This document shows positions 10,946 to 21,108 of a stretch of 64,000 nucleotides of DNA, piece by piece. Positions within the stretch are counted from its first letter, which is position 1; each line of letters begins with the position of its first letter. Source of the DNA: Homarus americanus (Eukaryota; Arthropoda; Malacostraca; Decapoda; Nephropidae). Location of the stretch: contig NW_024742338.1 in the NCBI RefSeq assembly GCF_018991925.1, positions 3,350,578 through 3,414,577 on the forward strand, given 5' to 3'. The notes under the pieces are model-generated. The model saw nothing but the letters and a program-made list of their open reading frames with translations. It was not told where the DNA came from and did not search any database. A program made the translations under genes and the position numbers.

Positions 10946-12886
10946 GCCGCTCAGACCACCATCGATAATTTGCCGTAAGCTTTGAGGGCAACGACCTTGT
11001 TTTGTGAACAGTTGATGATCCGGATGAGTACCTGCAGTCCTTCGGGAGAGCAGTTGAATACACAGACTGCCTTCGATGAAATCTGATTGTCTGTTGGTAT
11101 ACGGGAGTAGTGGCAGATATGGTAACAAGTATACGGGGGTTGAGGGGTGGATCATGGAGGGGAAAGCCAACCAACCATTACAAAGTGACCCAGATCTTTC
11201 CTTCACCCAACTTACGTACCCTTCTCACTCCCCTCTAACTTTCTCCTCGTCTCCCTAGTTTAAATCACACCGAGTTCTCCTTCCATCTCTCGCTCACACT
11301 TACTCCGCCTCACCTAATTATGTAAATGACACCTTACAAGAGGTAAATACAGTATGTAGATAAATAAATAGAGTTATCTAGTTAAAGACGAAGGCAGTGG
11401 GGGGGAGGGGGGAATACAGAGAAAAAAAGAAATGTAGAAAACAATCCGATATATCATTATAACCTGGATTTAACATTAAGGAATATCCTCAATGTAACGC
11501 GGATTTAATATTCAGAGGTATTCTTAATTGTATTGGATATTCAGAAACGTCCTCAATATAACCTGGATTTTACTCAGGGAAGTACAACCGGGCAATAATG
11601 TGATTTCACTGACTAAAAAATTAAAAAGCTATAATACAGATTTTCTCCACTAATGCCGTCTCCTAACAGGTGTAAACGGAGCAGCTTCGTATGTAGTTAT
11701 GGTCGAATATATTCCCACATCATCATCTGTTACGAATAATATAGATTAGTGGAGTGATTGATCAGGTGATTGACTAATGAAGTGATTGATCAGGTGATTG
11801 ACTAATGACGTGATTGATGAAGTGATTGATCTGTGGGGTGATTGATTAGTGAGGTTATTGATCAGTGTAATGTAGTGTAGTATAGTATGGTGGGTGTAGC
11901 GTAGTGTGTGGTGGTGAGGGGGGTCCACATCACGACCGCAGAAAGTATCGTAGCCAAACAGGGGAAGGAAGTGAGGGAATAATTTGGTTATGGCCTAAAG
12001 GTAGAACTTTCTTCCTACGCCAGATGATGAATGCTCCCCCCCCCCCAGACTTACTCCCTCACCATACCTTATTCGTCTGGGTTACTCTCCCTCCTCACCC
12101 ACACTCCCTGAGAGAGAGAGAGTTGGTGTGGTGCGACTACCAGGAGGAATGACCTCAGTTTATATTTTCCTTCAGGACATTAATGATTATATAATTGCCG
12201 AGGTGATTGTCTACACTTATTTGTCCAACAGGGTAGATGTATCCACTACCTCGTTGGCTTTCATTCTTCACTTGGTTTGATTTATAGATTCACCTGCAGT
12301 GTTTACAAATAATGAATCAGCAGTAAATGAGTCAGTGATGTTGGAACTTGCAGCTGTATAGATAGTTAGTCAATGGCGTCGACAGAAGCACTCAACTGTA
12401 AGAGACAACTTTGCCTATCGTAATATAACATAGACCTACCTACAGTAATGTGACCTGACATAACACTACATAACCTCACCTTATTTACCTAATGGACACC
12501 CAAGCTAGAGGTGGCCAATGGCCATGCCGAAGGAAGGTGGCCTGTATAGGATCCTTCCATTGATCTTCTTTTTTCTAGGGTTGTTTTGAAGCCCACTGTT
12601 GCTCTCGAGGCCACGGCGGCTTGAGCCGATACTGTTCCATAAATGTGCTGTACTGTACCACCATCTGTGTGAAGAAGCATTTCCTTATGTTCGTCCTGCA
12701 TGATATCTTGGCGAACTTAACCTAACAACATGGTAAAACGTGACATAGTATAATATTGTCTTAAGTAACGTAACGTAATCCAACTTAACTCAACTTTAAG
12801 CCGTTTATTTAGCCAGAAATTTTACAAGTAGAAATTGCACAATGATACAACTTTAGAAAACTTCAGGACATTTATTTTTTTGAATG

Positions 12887-13063
12887 AGAGTTGTGAACTC
12901 TTGGAACAACTTGCCAGAGAGAGTTGTGACGGCACCGAGTGTGAGCTGTTTCAAGACCAGACTTGACCAACACTGGAGCAGGTACAGATTCATTCAGGAG
13001 CCAGTGCATGCCCAGTACTTGCCAACAGTGCGTAACAATGTGACAGACCGCCCGAGAGGCTAG
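12887..13063 (+). pseudogene. LINE reverse-transcriptase C-terminal remnant
   Basis: One frame of 58 codons ends at TAG 13061. It contains VVNSWNNLPERVV and, further on, SCFKTRLDQHW, the characteristic tail of many arthropod non-LTR retrotransposon polyproteins (VNxWNxLP...SFKxRLDxHW). Upstream the frame is broken. This is a 5'-truncated dead copy, as is usual for LINEs. Confidence 0.75.
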
Positions 13064-13235
13064 CTGATCATCAGAGGCAAAGATAAAATAAAATAAGAAT
13101 ATATTAGAAGAATAGTTAATAATTTCATAAAGGATATTAGAAATTAGAGAAGCGTGTACTGGTTGAGATTCTGCCCGTTGGTAAACTGTTTTATGACGGG
13201 CTTTTACCCGGGGAGTGAACCATGGTAGTACAGCT

Positions 13236-13259
13236 CATGGTCAAAATATTTTGACCATG
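13236..13259. other. Perfect 24-bp palindrome
   Basis: The arm CATGGTCAAAAT is followed directly by its exact reverse complement. A further CCATGGTA/TACC-like pair flanks it. No element was assigned. Confidence 0.8.
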
Positions 13260-13479
13260 GTACAGCCCCCGTACCTAGAGCAAGGTTGTCGTCTTAAGGT
13301 TACGGTGGGGTGGATATGGTGGCAAGGGGGCATTGGAGTGGTGGTGTCTGTGGTGAAGAATGAGGCCTATGGAGGTGCGTCAGTTATGTAGGTCGCTGGA
13401 GAAAGCTTTTAGCCCGGCGGGCATCCTCCCCCAACCTAGCTAATATCCTTGTGCCCTACCTCTCTACCGTCCTCAGGCA

Positions 13480-13675
13480 CCCCTCCTCACTCTCTCTTCC
13501 TCCCTCACCCCTCCTCACTCTCTCTCCCTCCCTCGCTCCTTCCTCCCTCACCCCTCCTCACTCTCCCTCCCTCGCTCCTTCCTCCCTCACCCCTCCTCAC
13601 TCTCTCTCCCTCCCTCGCTCCTTCCTCCCTCACCCCTCCTCACTCTCCCTCCCTCGCTCCTTCCTCTCCCACTTA
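13480..13675. repeat. CT-rich minisatellite (~40 bp unit)
   Basis: Four or five copies of a unit built from CCTCACCCCTCCTCACTC, then CCTCCCTCGCTCCTTC. Pro/Ser/Leu open frames here are artefacts. Confidence 0.85.
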
Positions 13676-13919
13676 ATTTGTATACTAAATGACAATGTTC
13701 CTGTTAGACTCACAACACATATTCAGGCCTGTAGATCATTACGAGGTAATAAACACATCTCGGGCAAAGGGTTGCCTTAATTTAGGCTTATAAGCATCTC
13801 AGAAGGCACTGCTCAATCGAGTGTTCATAACTGGAACCGGCGAATTCCCGCCTCACTAGAGGTCACATCTTAAGGTTGAAGAAGCCACAAGTTCAGAAAA
13901 CGGCCAGGGCAAACTGAGG

Positions 13920-14045
13920 GTGAGCTCATTCAAGACCAGACGACCAAAACTGACGCAGGTACAAATACAATCCCAGTACTTGCCAACAGTGTGTAACAGA
14001 GACGTGACCGACTGCCCAAGCGGTTTACATGCTAATCAGTAGCTA
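13920..14045 (+). pseudogene. Second LINE 3'-end remnant, related to that at 12.9 kb
   Basis: The nucleotide sequence aligns by eye with 12940-13075 (GAGCT..TTCAAGACCAGAC, AGTACTTGCCAACAGTG and GTGACCGACTGCCC are shared), but frameshifts and stops interrupt it. Two copies of the same family 1 kb apart point to independent insertions or a local duplication. Confidence 0.6.
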
Positions 14046-14640
14046 AGAGGATAAAGGTAATGGCGAAGTCTATCCAGAAAAAATACAATGATTCCCATTC
14101 GGTGAGAATTACAGTATCATATAGGGCCTAGGCGGTATCTGAACCCAAATATTATACAAACATATACTATCTACTAAATCTAATCACATACACAGAACTA
14201 AGTCACAGACAAAATATTCACGGGTTTAATGAATCACTCAATGAAGGATTGTGATCATACAGCGAAGTTCAGATCTTGTTTGTACAGAATAATTGTATGG
14301 CTCCCGAAAAAAAAATATTGTGTTTTTCTTGGGATAAACGTAACAATAAACGTCATAACAAAGTAAAAAAGAACTGACCAGTAATTTGATAGGTGGTGAA
14401 ATGATAATAAAAAAAAATATTAAGGAAGATGTCTACTCCGTTATCATATACTGTACAGAAGTGCTCATTCTCAAATTCCATCAGCCATGCTATTTGATTC
14501 ATGATTTATCAATTCTCTGGTAATGGTTGTCTATACGAACATTAGTAGCTAGTATTGAAGTAGTTCCTGTTATACCTATATAATTACGTACAATTTGTAG
14601 CTATGGTGTACAAAGTTTTTTCTTGTTATTGTCATATGGA

Positions 14641-14793
14641 CAGCTAATCCAAAAAGTATCGAGACCCCAGACGCTCGAAAGAATATGAAACAACGAATGA
14701 AGACCAACCCAATGGATACATTTACGCGTGAGGCCATCGCTCATTTTCTCTTCCACCGGAACCTGGACGTCTCGATACTTTTTGGATTGGCTG
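14641..14793. mobile_element. 153-bp MITE, Tc1/mariner-like ends
   Basis: Terminal inverted repeats of 25 bp (14641-14665 and 14769-14793) differ at one position and begin CAGCYAATCCAAAAAGTATC. The right flank is TA; the left is GA, one change from TA. CAG ends with TA target duplication are typical of the Tc1/mariner superfamily. The interior is 103 bp with no transposase. It lies about 170 bp upstream of the exon 2 acceptor of the matrix gene. Confidence 0.8.
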
Positions 14794-14966
14794 TACATGT
14801 TAAAACAATATTGCACAAAGTGATTTTCTGTTATTTCCATAATGTATAAGTCGCAATCCTAGTGCATTGTACAGTCATTTTTATTGTGAACTGTAGAAGT
14901 TGCAGCCCATGAAAAGTCATGTCCTAACACTCATAAAATAATATTATTGTTCTCTTGTGTGTACAG

Positions 14967-15152
14967 GTTGCTGCCCTAGTACTGGCGGCGGTGGTGATGG
15001 TAGGGACGGTGACGGCAGACTACCCGTCGCCCTCCCATGGACATACTGTCACCCAGAAAGCCTACAAACCCGCCATCGAGTATGCTGGGCCCATCGTCTA
15101 CTCCGACGAGAAGCCGCCCATCATACACTTCCCACGACCCCCACGACCCACG
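14967..15152 (+). CDS. Proline-rich matrix protein, exon 2 (signal peptide and N-terminus)
   Basis: The acceptor TGTGTACAG precedes 14967 and a GTGTGT donor follows 15152. The 62 codons are phase 0 at both ends. With M-K-T from exon 1 they give a hydrophobic signal peptide (residues 1-20) with a good cleavage site after TVTA, before DYPSP. The mature N-terminus (residues 21-65) is polar and proline-containing, with IVYSDEKPPIIHFPRPP, the first example of a PPI-hydrophobic-aromatic motif that recurs three more times. Secretion to the extracellular matrix or cuticle is the clear prediction. Confidence 0.85.
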
Positions 15153-15630
15153 GTGTGTTCTCTCCCTGGTGCAGTACTACCTCAGATAGTTAGATAAATA
15201 CCTGACAGCTTTGTCGGTCAATCTTGGTCAAGTTGTCTTACTGCTTACAGTTGTTGTTTACCTGCACTGTCTCGGCACACAGGAAAACAGTATATTCCCA
15301 CGGCCTACGTTGCCCAGTCTGTCTATATTCATGCTTATCCATTTGTAAACCTGTATGACATTGATAACTTGATATATACCGTTACTTAGACAGACAGACA
15401 CTGTACATATTCATTAAATTGTCATACAAGTTCACATTAATTCCGAGTGTACTCAGACAGTGCAAGTATATAATGTGCATAGTGAAGGTGTACAAAACCC
15501 TAGTGTGATATTAACTAGCTAAGAGAGAGAGAGAGAGAGAGAGAGTTTTGTGTTGAGTGTAACAGAGTATTCCTGTGTTGTGTAGTGCCAGATGTCCGTG
15601 TTGATAATGTTTCTGTTGTTCTGGTGGCAG
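15153..15630 (+). other. Intron 2 of the matrix gene (478 bp)
   Basis: The intron runs from GTGTGTTC to TCTGGTGGCAG. It contains a (GA)n run at 15521-15546 and nothing else of note. An in-frame ATG at 15592 lies inside it and is not the protein start. Confidence 0.8.
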
Positions 15631-17994
15631 GTTGGTGGGTATGGCAGTAAGGGCTCTGTCAAGTCTCAGCCCGTGAAGTACGTGCCGCTGCCTCACCACG
15701 AGCTGCCCGTACTCATCTACCAGTCAGACAGCTCCCCACCAGTCCACGTAGTCCACACGCCCGCACCCGCTATAAAGGGTCACATTAAGGCCCACCCTAA
15801 ACCCTCATACAGCCCGCCACCCAAGGCTCCACGTCCAAGCTACGGCCCACCCAAGGCTCCTCCTCCTACCTACGGGCCACCCAAGGCTCCTCCTCCTACC
15901 TACGGGCCACCCAAAGCTCCTCCTCCAAGCTACGGCCCACCCAAGGCTCCTCCAAGGGGCCCAAGCCCCACCCAAGGCTCCTCCGCTACGGCCCACCCGC
16001 TCCTTCTCCAAGCTCTTCTCACCCCAGGCTCCTCTCGCCCACCCAAGGCTCTTCAAGCCCCACCCAAGGCTCCTCCTACCTACGGCCCACCCAAGGCTCC
16101 ACGTCCAAGCTACAGCCCACCCAAGGCTCCTCCTCCAAGCTACGGCCCACCCAAGGCTCCTCCTCCAAGCTACGGCCCACCCAAGGCACCGAGACCCCAG
16201 TATGGGGCACCAGCCAACACAGAACCCATCTACATCAGCGCCCCTCCAGCCCCCAGCCCTGTCCTGGTTCCCGCCCCCCAGCCCCAGTATGCCCTCCCTA
16301 ATGCTCCCAAGCCCTCTTATGGCTCTCCACCCACGGCCCCTACGGGCAGCTATGGTCCTCCCAAGGCTCCCAGACCTACTTATGGTCCTTCCCCAAAACC
16401 TACGCCAACGTATGGCCCTCCACCTAAGAAAGGTTATGGCCCTCCTCCCAAGGCCCATTCCCCATCCCATGGTCATCCCCCTACTAAGGCACCTGTGTAC
16501 GCCCCCCCACCACCCACCTATGGCCCACCTAAACCTGCACCCACCAAGGGCACGCCCCCCCCTCACATCATCTACGCTGGCCACCCTCCTATCCACGTGT
16601 ATCAACAGCCCCCTGTCTACCAGGTCACTAAGGCCTCCAAGGGTCAGTATGCCGCTCCCGCCGTCCCCAAGCCCAGCTACGGCCCCCCTCCCAAGGCCCC
16701 TGCCCCTACCTACGGGCCTCCCAAGGCTTCTCCACAGGCTCCCAGGCCAAGTTACAGACCACCTCCTAAAGCTCCTGCCCCGTCTTATGGACCTCCAAAG
16801 GCGTCATCCCCATCTTATGGACCTCCTCCAAAGGCACCAGCCCCGTCTTATGGACCTCCAAAGGCACCAGCCCCATCTTATGGACCTCCTCCAAAGGCAC
16901 CAGCCCCATCTTATGGAGCTCCTCCAAAGGCGCCAGCCCCGTCTTATGGACCTCCAAAGGCGTCATCCCCATCTTATGGACCTCCTCCAAAGGCACCAAC
17001 CCCATCTTATGGACCTCCTTCAAAGGCACCAGCCCCATCTTATGGACCTCCAAAGGCGCCAGCCCCATCTTATGGACCTCCTCCAAAAGCACCAAGACCA
17101 AGCTATGGTCCACCTCCAAAGGCACCAAGGCCAAGCTATGGACCTCCTCCAAAGGCACCAAGGCCAAGCTATGGTCCACCTCCAAAGGCTCCAAGACCAA
17201 GCTATGGTCCACCTCCAAAGGCTCCAAGACCAAGCTATGGTCCACCTCCAAAGGCTCCAAGACCAAGCTATGGTCCACCTCCAAAGGCTCCAAGACCAAG
17301 CTATGGTCCACCTCCAAAGGCATCCAAACCGACATACGGCCCCCCATCAAAGGCGCCAGCACATTCTTATGGTCCACCTCCTTCTTACGGACCACTTAAG
17401 GCCACTAAGCCCGAGCCTACCTACCTACCCGCCCCCAAAGCCTTCCACAAGCCCCCCATCATCATCTACCAGGGAGTGCGGCCGCCCGTGCACGTCTACC
17501 AGCAGCCCAGTGGCGATCATGCCGCCCCAGCCCAGCCTTCAAGCGGGTACGGGGCGCCCTCCACATCACACGCCCGTGCGCCCTCCACACCACTCGCTTC
17601 CTATGGTGCTCCAAAGGGTGAAGACATCATCAACGGCGGTGGCCACGGTGACTCGTACTCTTCTGGCAGCGCCCCCGTCGCTAACATCTCTCCCGTCAAT
17701 GTTGCAACAACGACCCATGTCAAGGCAGCACCCAACGCTGTTGCAGAGCCACCGCCACTGTTGCCGTCAACTGGAGGGTCGAGCTATGCTGCCCTCAAGA
17801 AGAAAGATGTGGATGAAGAGGAGTTAACTGTGGTGGCTGATTGGGAGCCCAAAGTCGGGTACTCAGCCTTCACAGACGCCAAACTCTCCGTCGACGCAAA
17901 CAACCAAAATACGGCCGAGGAACGTATCGAGACCAACGTGGATGTGAGCGAGGCCAAGGTCTCTGCCACGGTGTCTGTAAGCTCATCTTCGTGA
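15631..17994 (+). CDS. Proline-rich repeat matrix (cuticle-like) protein, exon 3
   Basis: 787 codons to TGA 17992 (residues 66-852). In order: hydrophobic motif LPVLIYQSDSSPPVHVVH near residues 90-107; repeat block 1 (about 120-255) of YGPPKAPPPS-type decapeptides; a variable linker; a second motif, IIYAGHPPIHVYQQPPVYQ (about 376-395); repeat block 2 (about 413-655) of SYGPPPKAPRP-type 11-mers, with nearly identical 33-bp DNA units at 17093-17320; a third motif, IIIYQGVRPPVHVYQQP (about 675-691); a Ser/Gly/Ala linker; and an acidic, repeat-free tail (about 780-852) starting AALKKKDVDEEE. SYGPP repeats resemble elastomeric and cuticular proteins (pro-resilin-like, proline-rich CPs), but no chitin-binding Rebers-Riddiford consensus is visible. 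The function is inferred as structural cuticle or matrix protein, possibly cross-linked through tyrosine. Exact homology is unknown. Confidence 0.85.
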   Translation, partial: VGGYGSKGSVKSQPVKYVPLPHHELPVLIYQSDSSPPVHVVHTPAPAIKGHIKAHPKPSYSPPPKAPRPSYGPPKAPPPTYGPPKAPPPTYGPPKAPPPSYGPPKAPPRGPSPTQGSSATAHPLLLQALLTPGSSRPPKALQAPPKAPPTYGPPKAPRPSYSPPKAPPPSYGPPKAPPPSYGPPKAPRPQYGAPANTEPIYISAPPAPSPVLVPAPQPQYALPNAPKPSYGSPPTAPTGSYGPPKAPRPTYGPSPKPTPTYGPPPKKGYGPPPKAHSPSHGHPPTKAPVYAPPPPTYGPPKPAPTKGTPPPHIIYAGHPPIHVYQQPPVYQVTKASKGQYAAPAVPKPSYGPPPKAPAPTYGPPKASPQAPRPSYRPPPKAPAPSYGPPKASSPSYGPPPKAPAPSYGPPKAPAPSYGPPPKAPAPSYGAPPKAPAPSYGPPKASSPSYGPPPKAPTPSYGPPSKAPAPSYGPPKAPAPSYGPPPKAPRPSYGPPPKAPRPSYGPPPKAPRPSYGPPPKAPRPSYGPPPKAPRPSYGPPPKAPRPSYGPPPKAPRPSYGPPPKASKPTYGPPSKAPAHSYGPPPSYGPLKATKPEPTYLPAPKAFHKPPIIIYQGVRPPVHVYQQPSGDHAAPAQPSSGYGAPSTSHARAPSTPLASYGAPKGEDIINGGGHGDSYSSGSAPVANISPVNVATTTHVKAAPNAVAEPPPLLPSTGGSSYAALKKKDVDEEELTVVADWEPKVGYSAFTDAKLSVDANNQNTAEERIETNVDVSEAKVSATVSVSSSS

Positions 17995-19710
17995 GCGTGT
18001 GCGCTACCAACCTCCTCTACACCACACAGTGACGTGCTCAGTGCATACACACACCTGCACAACAACTGCTAGGGTCGTATGTTTACATAACTGCAACTGT
18101 ACATCAAGAGTGTTCCTGCAGTCTCGAGTTTAATTGTTCACTGTCACTCAGCTGAGTTTTTATGCTTAGTACCTGGCACTCACTAACATCAACTGAGCCA
18201 TCTGTGTATAGTCTGGTGCTCAACACCCACTGAGCAGTGGTGCTGAGCGGTGTAGTAACCAATATATTTGTGTGCTCAGCCAAGGGCATCATCCTTATTT
18301 ATGAGAGTGTGTTGTGATGAAAGTGTGCCAGTGTTGTGATTACTGTGTCAATTACTTTATTACAAGGTTAAGTATTACTACTGTGCTCAACACATTACGT
18401 TCTCTTAAGTGCATTATCTGATTTTTTGTTAAGTGATAACCTATTTGTTAAATGAAACATTTCTTGTTTAAATTGAAACATCTTCCATTTACGTGAAAAC
18501 AAATTTACACATAAGTGAAATGCTACGTCAGTAAACTATCTCCAAAGATTTAAGTGAAATATTCCATATTAATTGAAATATTTAATGGGTAAAATATCTA
18601 AGTGATATATTTTTTTTTGTGTGAAATATTGTTTGTTTGGAGCGACATATTTGGTCTTGCCGTGAAGTGTCCACGAAGATGTATGTACAAAGGCTCGTGT
18701 GAGGGCGTGATGTTATTTATTATTATTATCATGATCACCGGTGAGACCATCATGTTGCCACGGCTTTAGGTCCCATCCCTCACACCAGTATTTATTGTTT
18801 GACACACCCGCCCACGCCCACCCTGCCCCCATCCTCACTCACGCCCACTTGTTAACGTACCCACCTTGTCATCTTTAGTGTTGCCCATACACCCTGTCTT
18901 ACGTCCACCCAACTCGTTACTCACGCCCACACCATTCTTAATTTAATCACGCTCATGCACCCACACACCACCACTTCATCCTAAGGTAATTGTCAGTGTA
19001 CATCTAGCAACTCATAATGGTCACTACATATTCATCATTATTCAAAACAAAAATCAAAATTTAGATTCAGATAATTTATTTAGAAACATCAGTAGAAGTT
19101 TATAAACAAAAAAGTCAAATAGTTTCATACAAACTCAGATGTAAATTACAGGTACGATATAATGATTTCAATATGAAGTTGGAGTTGGTTTAGTGCAGCT
19201 GACAAATGCAGCCAGGCCAGTACAGTAATCATGTATGTCCTTCCTAGGCCAGTGGTATGTGCAGCAGCTACACCTACCGTCACCCACACATACATTAGCC
19301 TGCGTCAGTACACTGCTGAATGGAGACTTCTCCGGTCCGCCATATATATTTTGAGACACTGTATACACAATTCTCAGTAATAAACTGTAAATCATTATTA
19401 CACATACACATCACCCACCTATATCCTTGTACTGTATTTCGCAGGCCTAACCTCGCCCACAGTTGACCATGGAAGGTCGTTGTCATGAATTTTATGAGAG
19501 AAGCATCAAAGGAGCAGAGTTAGGAGATAACACGAGTGAGGGTGAGGGAAAGATGGAGGGAGGAGCGAGGTGGAACCATATAGTTACTCACCACAATATC
19601 TACAGCTGTGGTAGCAAGGACCTTACCTGCCTACCCTGCCCACTGTACCACCGCGCCCCCACCACGACTCCTCAACACACACATACCCCCTCAATCTTAT
19701 GTGAAATAAA
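17995..19710 (+). terminator. 3' UTR and poly(A) signal candidates of the matrix gene
   Basis: After the TGA there is no AATAAA until 19379-19384; another lies at 19705-19710 (GTGAAATAAAACTG) followed by a T-rich stretch. A 3' UTR of 1.4 to 1.7 kb is therefore implied. The region is AT-rich, with CCCACC-rich stretches near 18800-18970, and shows no coding signal. Confidence 0.35.
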
Positions 19711-20205
19711 ACTGTTTTTATTACAATAATTGTGCCCAGTTACCTTGGGTATTCGTTTGTTATATTTATGAAAATATTACTGAGTAATAAAAAGTGTTAA
19801 AGTAATCTTGTTTCAATTGTTCCTTGATATGTCACAGTAAAGGAAAAGTTGTGTTTCCAACAATATGCTTCACTGGTATAAATAAATAAAGGTGTACATT
19901 CAATAAAGGCGAGGGTACATGTGGGTAACACATTTCCTGAGAATAGGAAAGGTAGTGCACCACACACAGTAGGTTTCCTCCTGTACTAAACACTGGACAA
20001 TAAATGTCATAACACAGCAACAAAGTACAGACCCACCGGCTAGTAAGCTTACAAGTGGTGAAATGATAAATTAAAGTTAAAAATATAAGCCTACAAGATA
20101 TCACTGATCTTTACCCTCTGCCACTGATCGGTTCGTTAATATTGTTGTTATCCACTTTGTGTCTGTATCTTTCTGGCTAAATAAACTGTTTCAATATCAA
20201 TAATC
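19711..20205. other. Convergent intergenic spacer
   Basis: AT-rich DNA between the 3' ends of the matrix gene (+) and NARS2 (-). TTTATT at about 19716-19721 is AATAAA on the - strand, and AATAAA also occurs on + near 20180. No gene was seen. Confidence 0.5.
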
Positions 20206-20758
20206 ACAGTACCTGGCATCCTCCCACTGTACCTGGTATCCTGTTACAGTACCTGGCATCCTCCCACTGTACCTGGTATCCTATTACAGTACCTGGCATC
20301 CTTCCACTGTACCTGGTATCCTGTTACAGTACCTGGCATCCTTCCACTGTACCTGGTATCCTGTTACAGTACCTGGCATCCTCCCACTGTACCTGGCATC
20401 CTTCCACTGTACCTGGTATCCTGTTACAGTACCTGGCATCCTTCCACTGTACCTGGTATCCTGTTACAGTACCTGGCACCCTTCCACTGTACCTGGTATC
20501 CTGTTACAGTACCTGGCATCCTTCCACTGTACCTGGTATCCTATTACAGTACCTGGCATCCTTCCACTGTACCTGGTATCCTGTTACAGTACCTGGCATC
20601 CTTCCACTGTACCTGGTATCCTGTTACAGTACCTGGCATCCTCCCACTGTACCTGGCATCCTCCCACTGTACCTGGTATCCTGTTACAGTACCTGGCATC
20701 CTTCCACTGTGCCTGGTATCCTGTTACAGTACCTGGCATCCTTCCACTGTACCTGGCA
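20206..20758. repeat. 20/40-bp minisatellite just downstream of NARS2
   Basis: About 27 units of a 20-mer, mostly as alternating dimers: ACAGTACCTGGCATCCTYCC and ACTGTACCTGGTATCCTGTT. Two dimers are replaced by repeated half units (near 20380 and 20640). It begins about 80 bp past the NARS2 stop codon and may lie in its 3' UTR. Confidence 0.9.
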
Positions 20759-20785
20759 ATACAATAACAAAATGAAAAAATCAAT

Positions 20786-20791
20786 TTTAAT
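20786..20791 (-). terminator. Possible NARS2 poly(A) signal ATTAAA
   Basis: ATTAAA on the - strand lies about 45 nt past the stop codon, before the minisatellite. No AATAAA occurs closer. A weak candidate. Confidence 0.25.
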
Positions 20792-20835
20792 TTGCATATA
20801 CAGTATACATCACAATTAATTAGTTTTGTAATTTC

Positions 20836-21108
20836 TCAACAAAGACAATGATTCATCCATCGTGGAAATGGTATGGTGTCTTTGATGTTGCTGATGCCAA
20901 GCAAAAACTGTAAAAATCTCTCTAATCCGAAGCCAAAACCCCCTGATGGAGTTCCCCCACCGAGCCTCCGTAGGTCCAGGTACCAGCCCAGTTTGTCCAA
21001 GAGTTGACATTGTTGCAGTCGACGATGGAGGAGAGGAACACGATACTCCCTCAGCCCTCCTCCTGCCACTTCTCCTACTTGTGGCAGCAACAGGTCAACA
21101 GCCAGAAC
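20836..21108 (-). CDS. NARS2: NARS2 exon 9 (catalytic motif 3, C-terminus)
   Basis: Acceptor TTGTATTGTAG precedes it; 90 codons end at TGA (20838-20836). It begins VLAVDLLLPQVGEVAGGGLR, the conserved AVDLLxPxxGE-GGGxRE segment (about residues 398-407), and contains class II motif 3, GGFGFGLERF (residues 442-451), whose arginine binds ATP. It ends with IKDTIPFPR near the C-terminus, the invariant ending of asparaginyl/aspartyl-type class IIb synthetases. Phase 0 start. Confidence 0.95.
   Translation of the reverse strand, partial: VLAVDLLLPQVGEVAGGGLREYRVPLLHRRLQQCQLLDKLGWYLDLRRLGGGTPSGGFGFGLERFLQFLLGISNIKDTIPFPRWMNHCLC

Larger units (their letters stand above)
2238..14966 (+). other. Intron 1 of the matrix gene (12.7 kb)
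   Basis: The intron runs from GTAAGT at 2238 to TTGTGTGTACAG at 14966. No other exon was recognised. It contains the inverted 22-bp motif cluster at 2513, fold-back copies B to E, short tandem repeats, a CRE-containing array at 10.7 kb, two LINE 3'-end remnants near 13 and 14 kb and a small MITE at 14641. Other stretches, such as 4220-5560, 6990-9490, 9800-10725, 10950-12880 and 14050-14640, are AT-rich unique DNA in which I see nothing supportable. Confidence 0.7.

Noticed and set aside
12489..12701. 70-codon - frame as a gene or LINE fragment
   Set aside because: No recognisable motif; short and without splice support.
15592..15630. In-frame ATG at 15592 as the protein start
   Set aside because: Lies inside the intron before a good acceptor (TGGTGGCAG); using it would lose the signal peptide.
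16202..17827. 541-codon + frame and - frames of 266 and 209 codons over the matrix exon
   Set aside because: Shadows of the SYGPPKAP repeat in other frames; only the chosen frame joins the signal peptide and ends in a non-repetitive tail.
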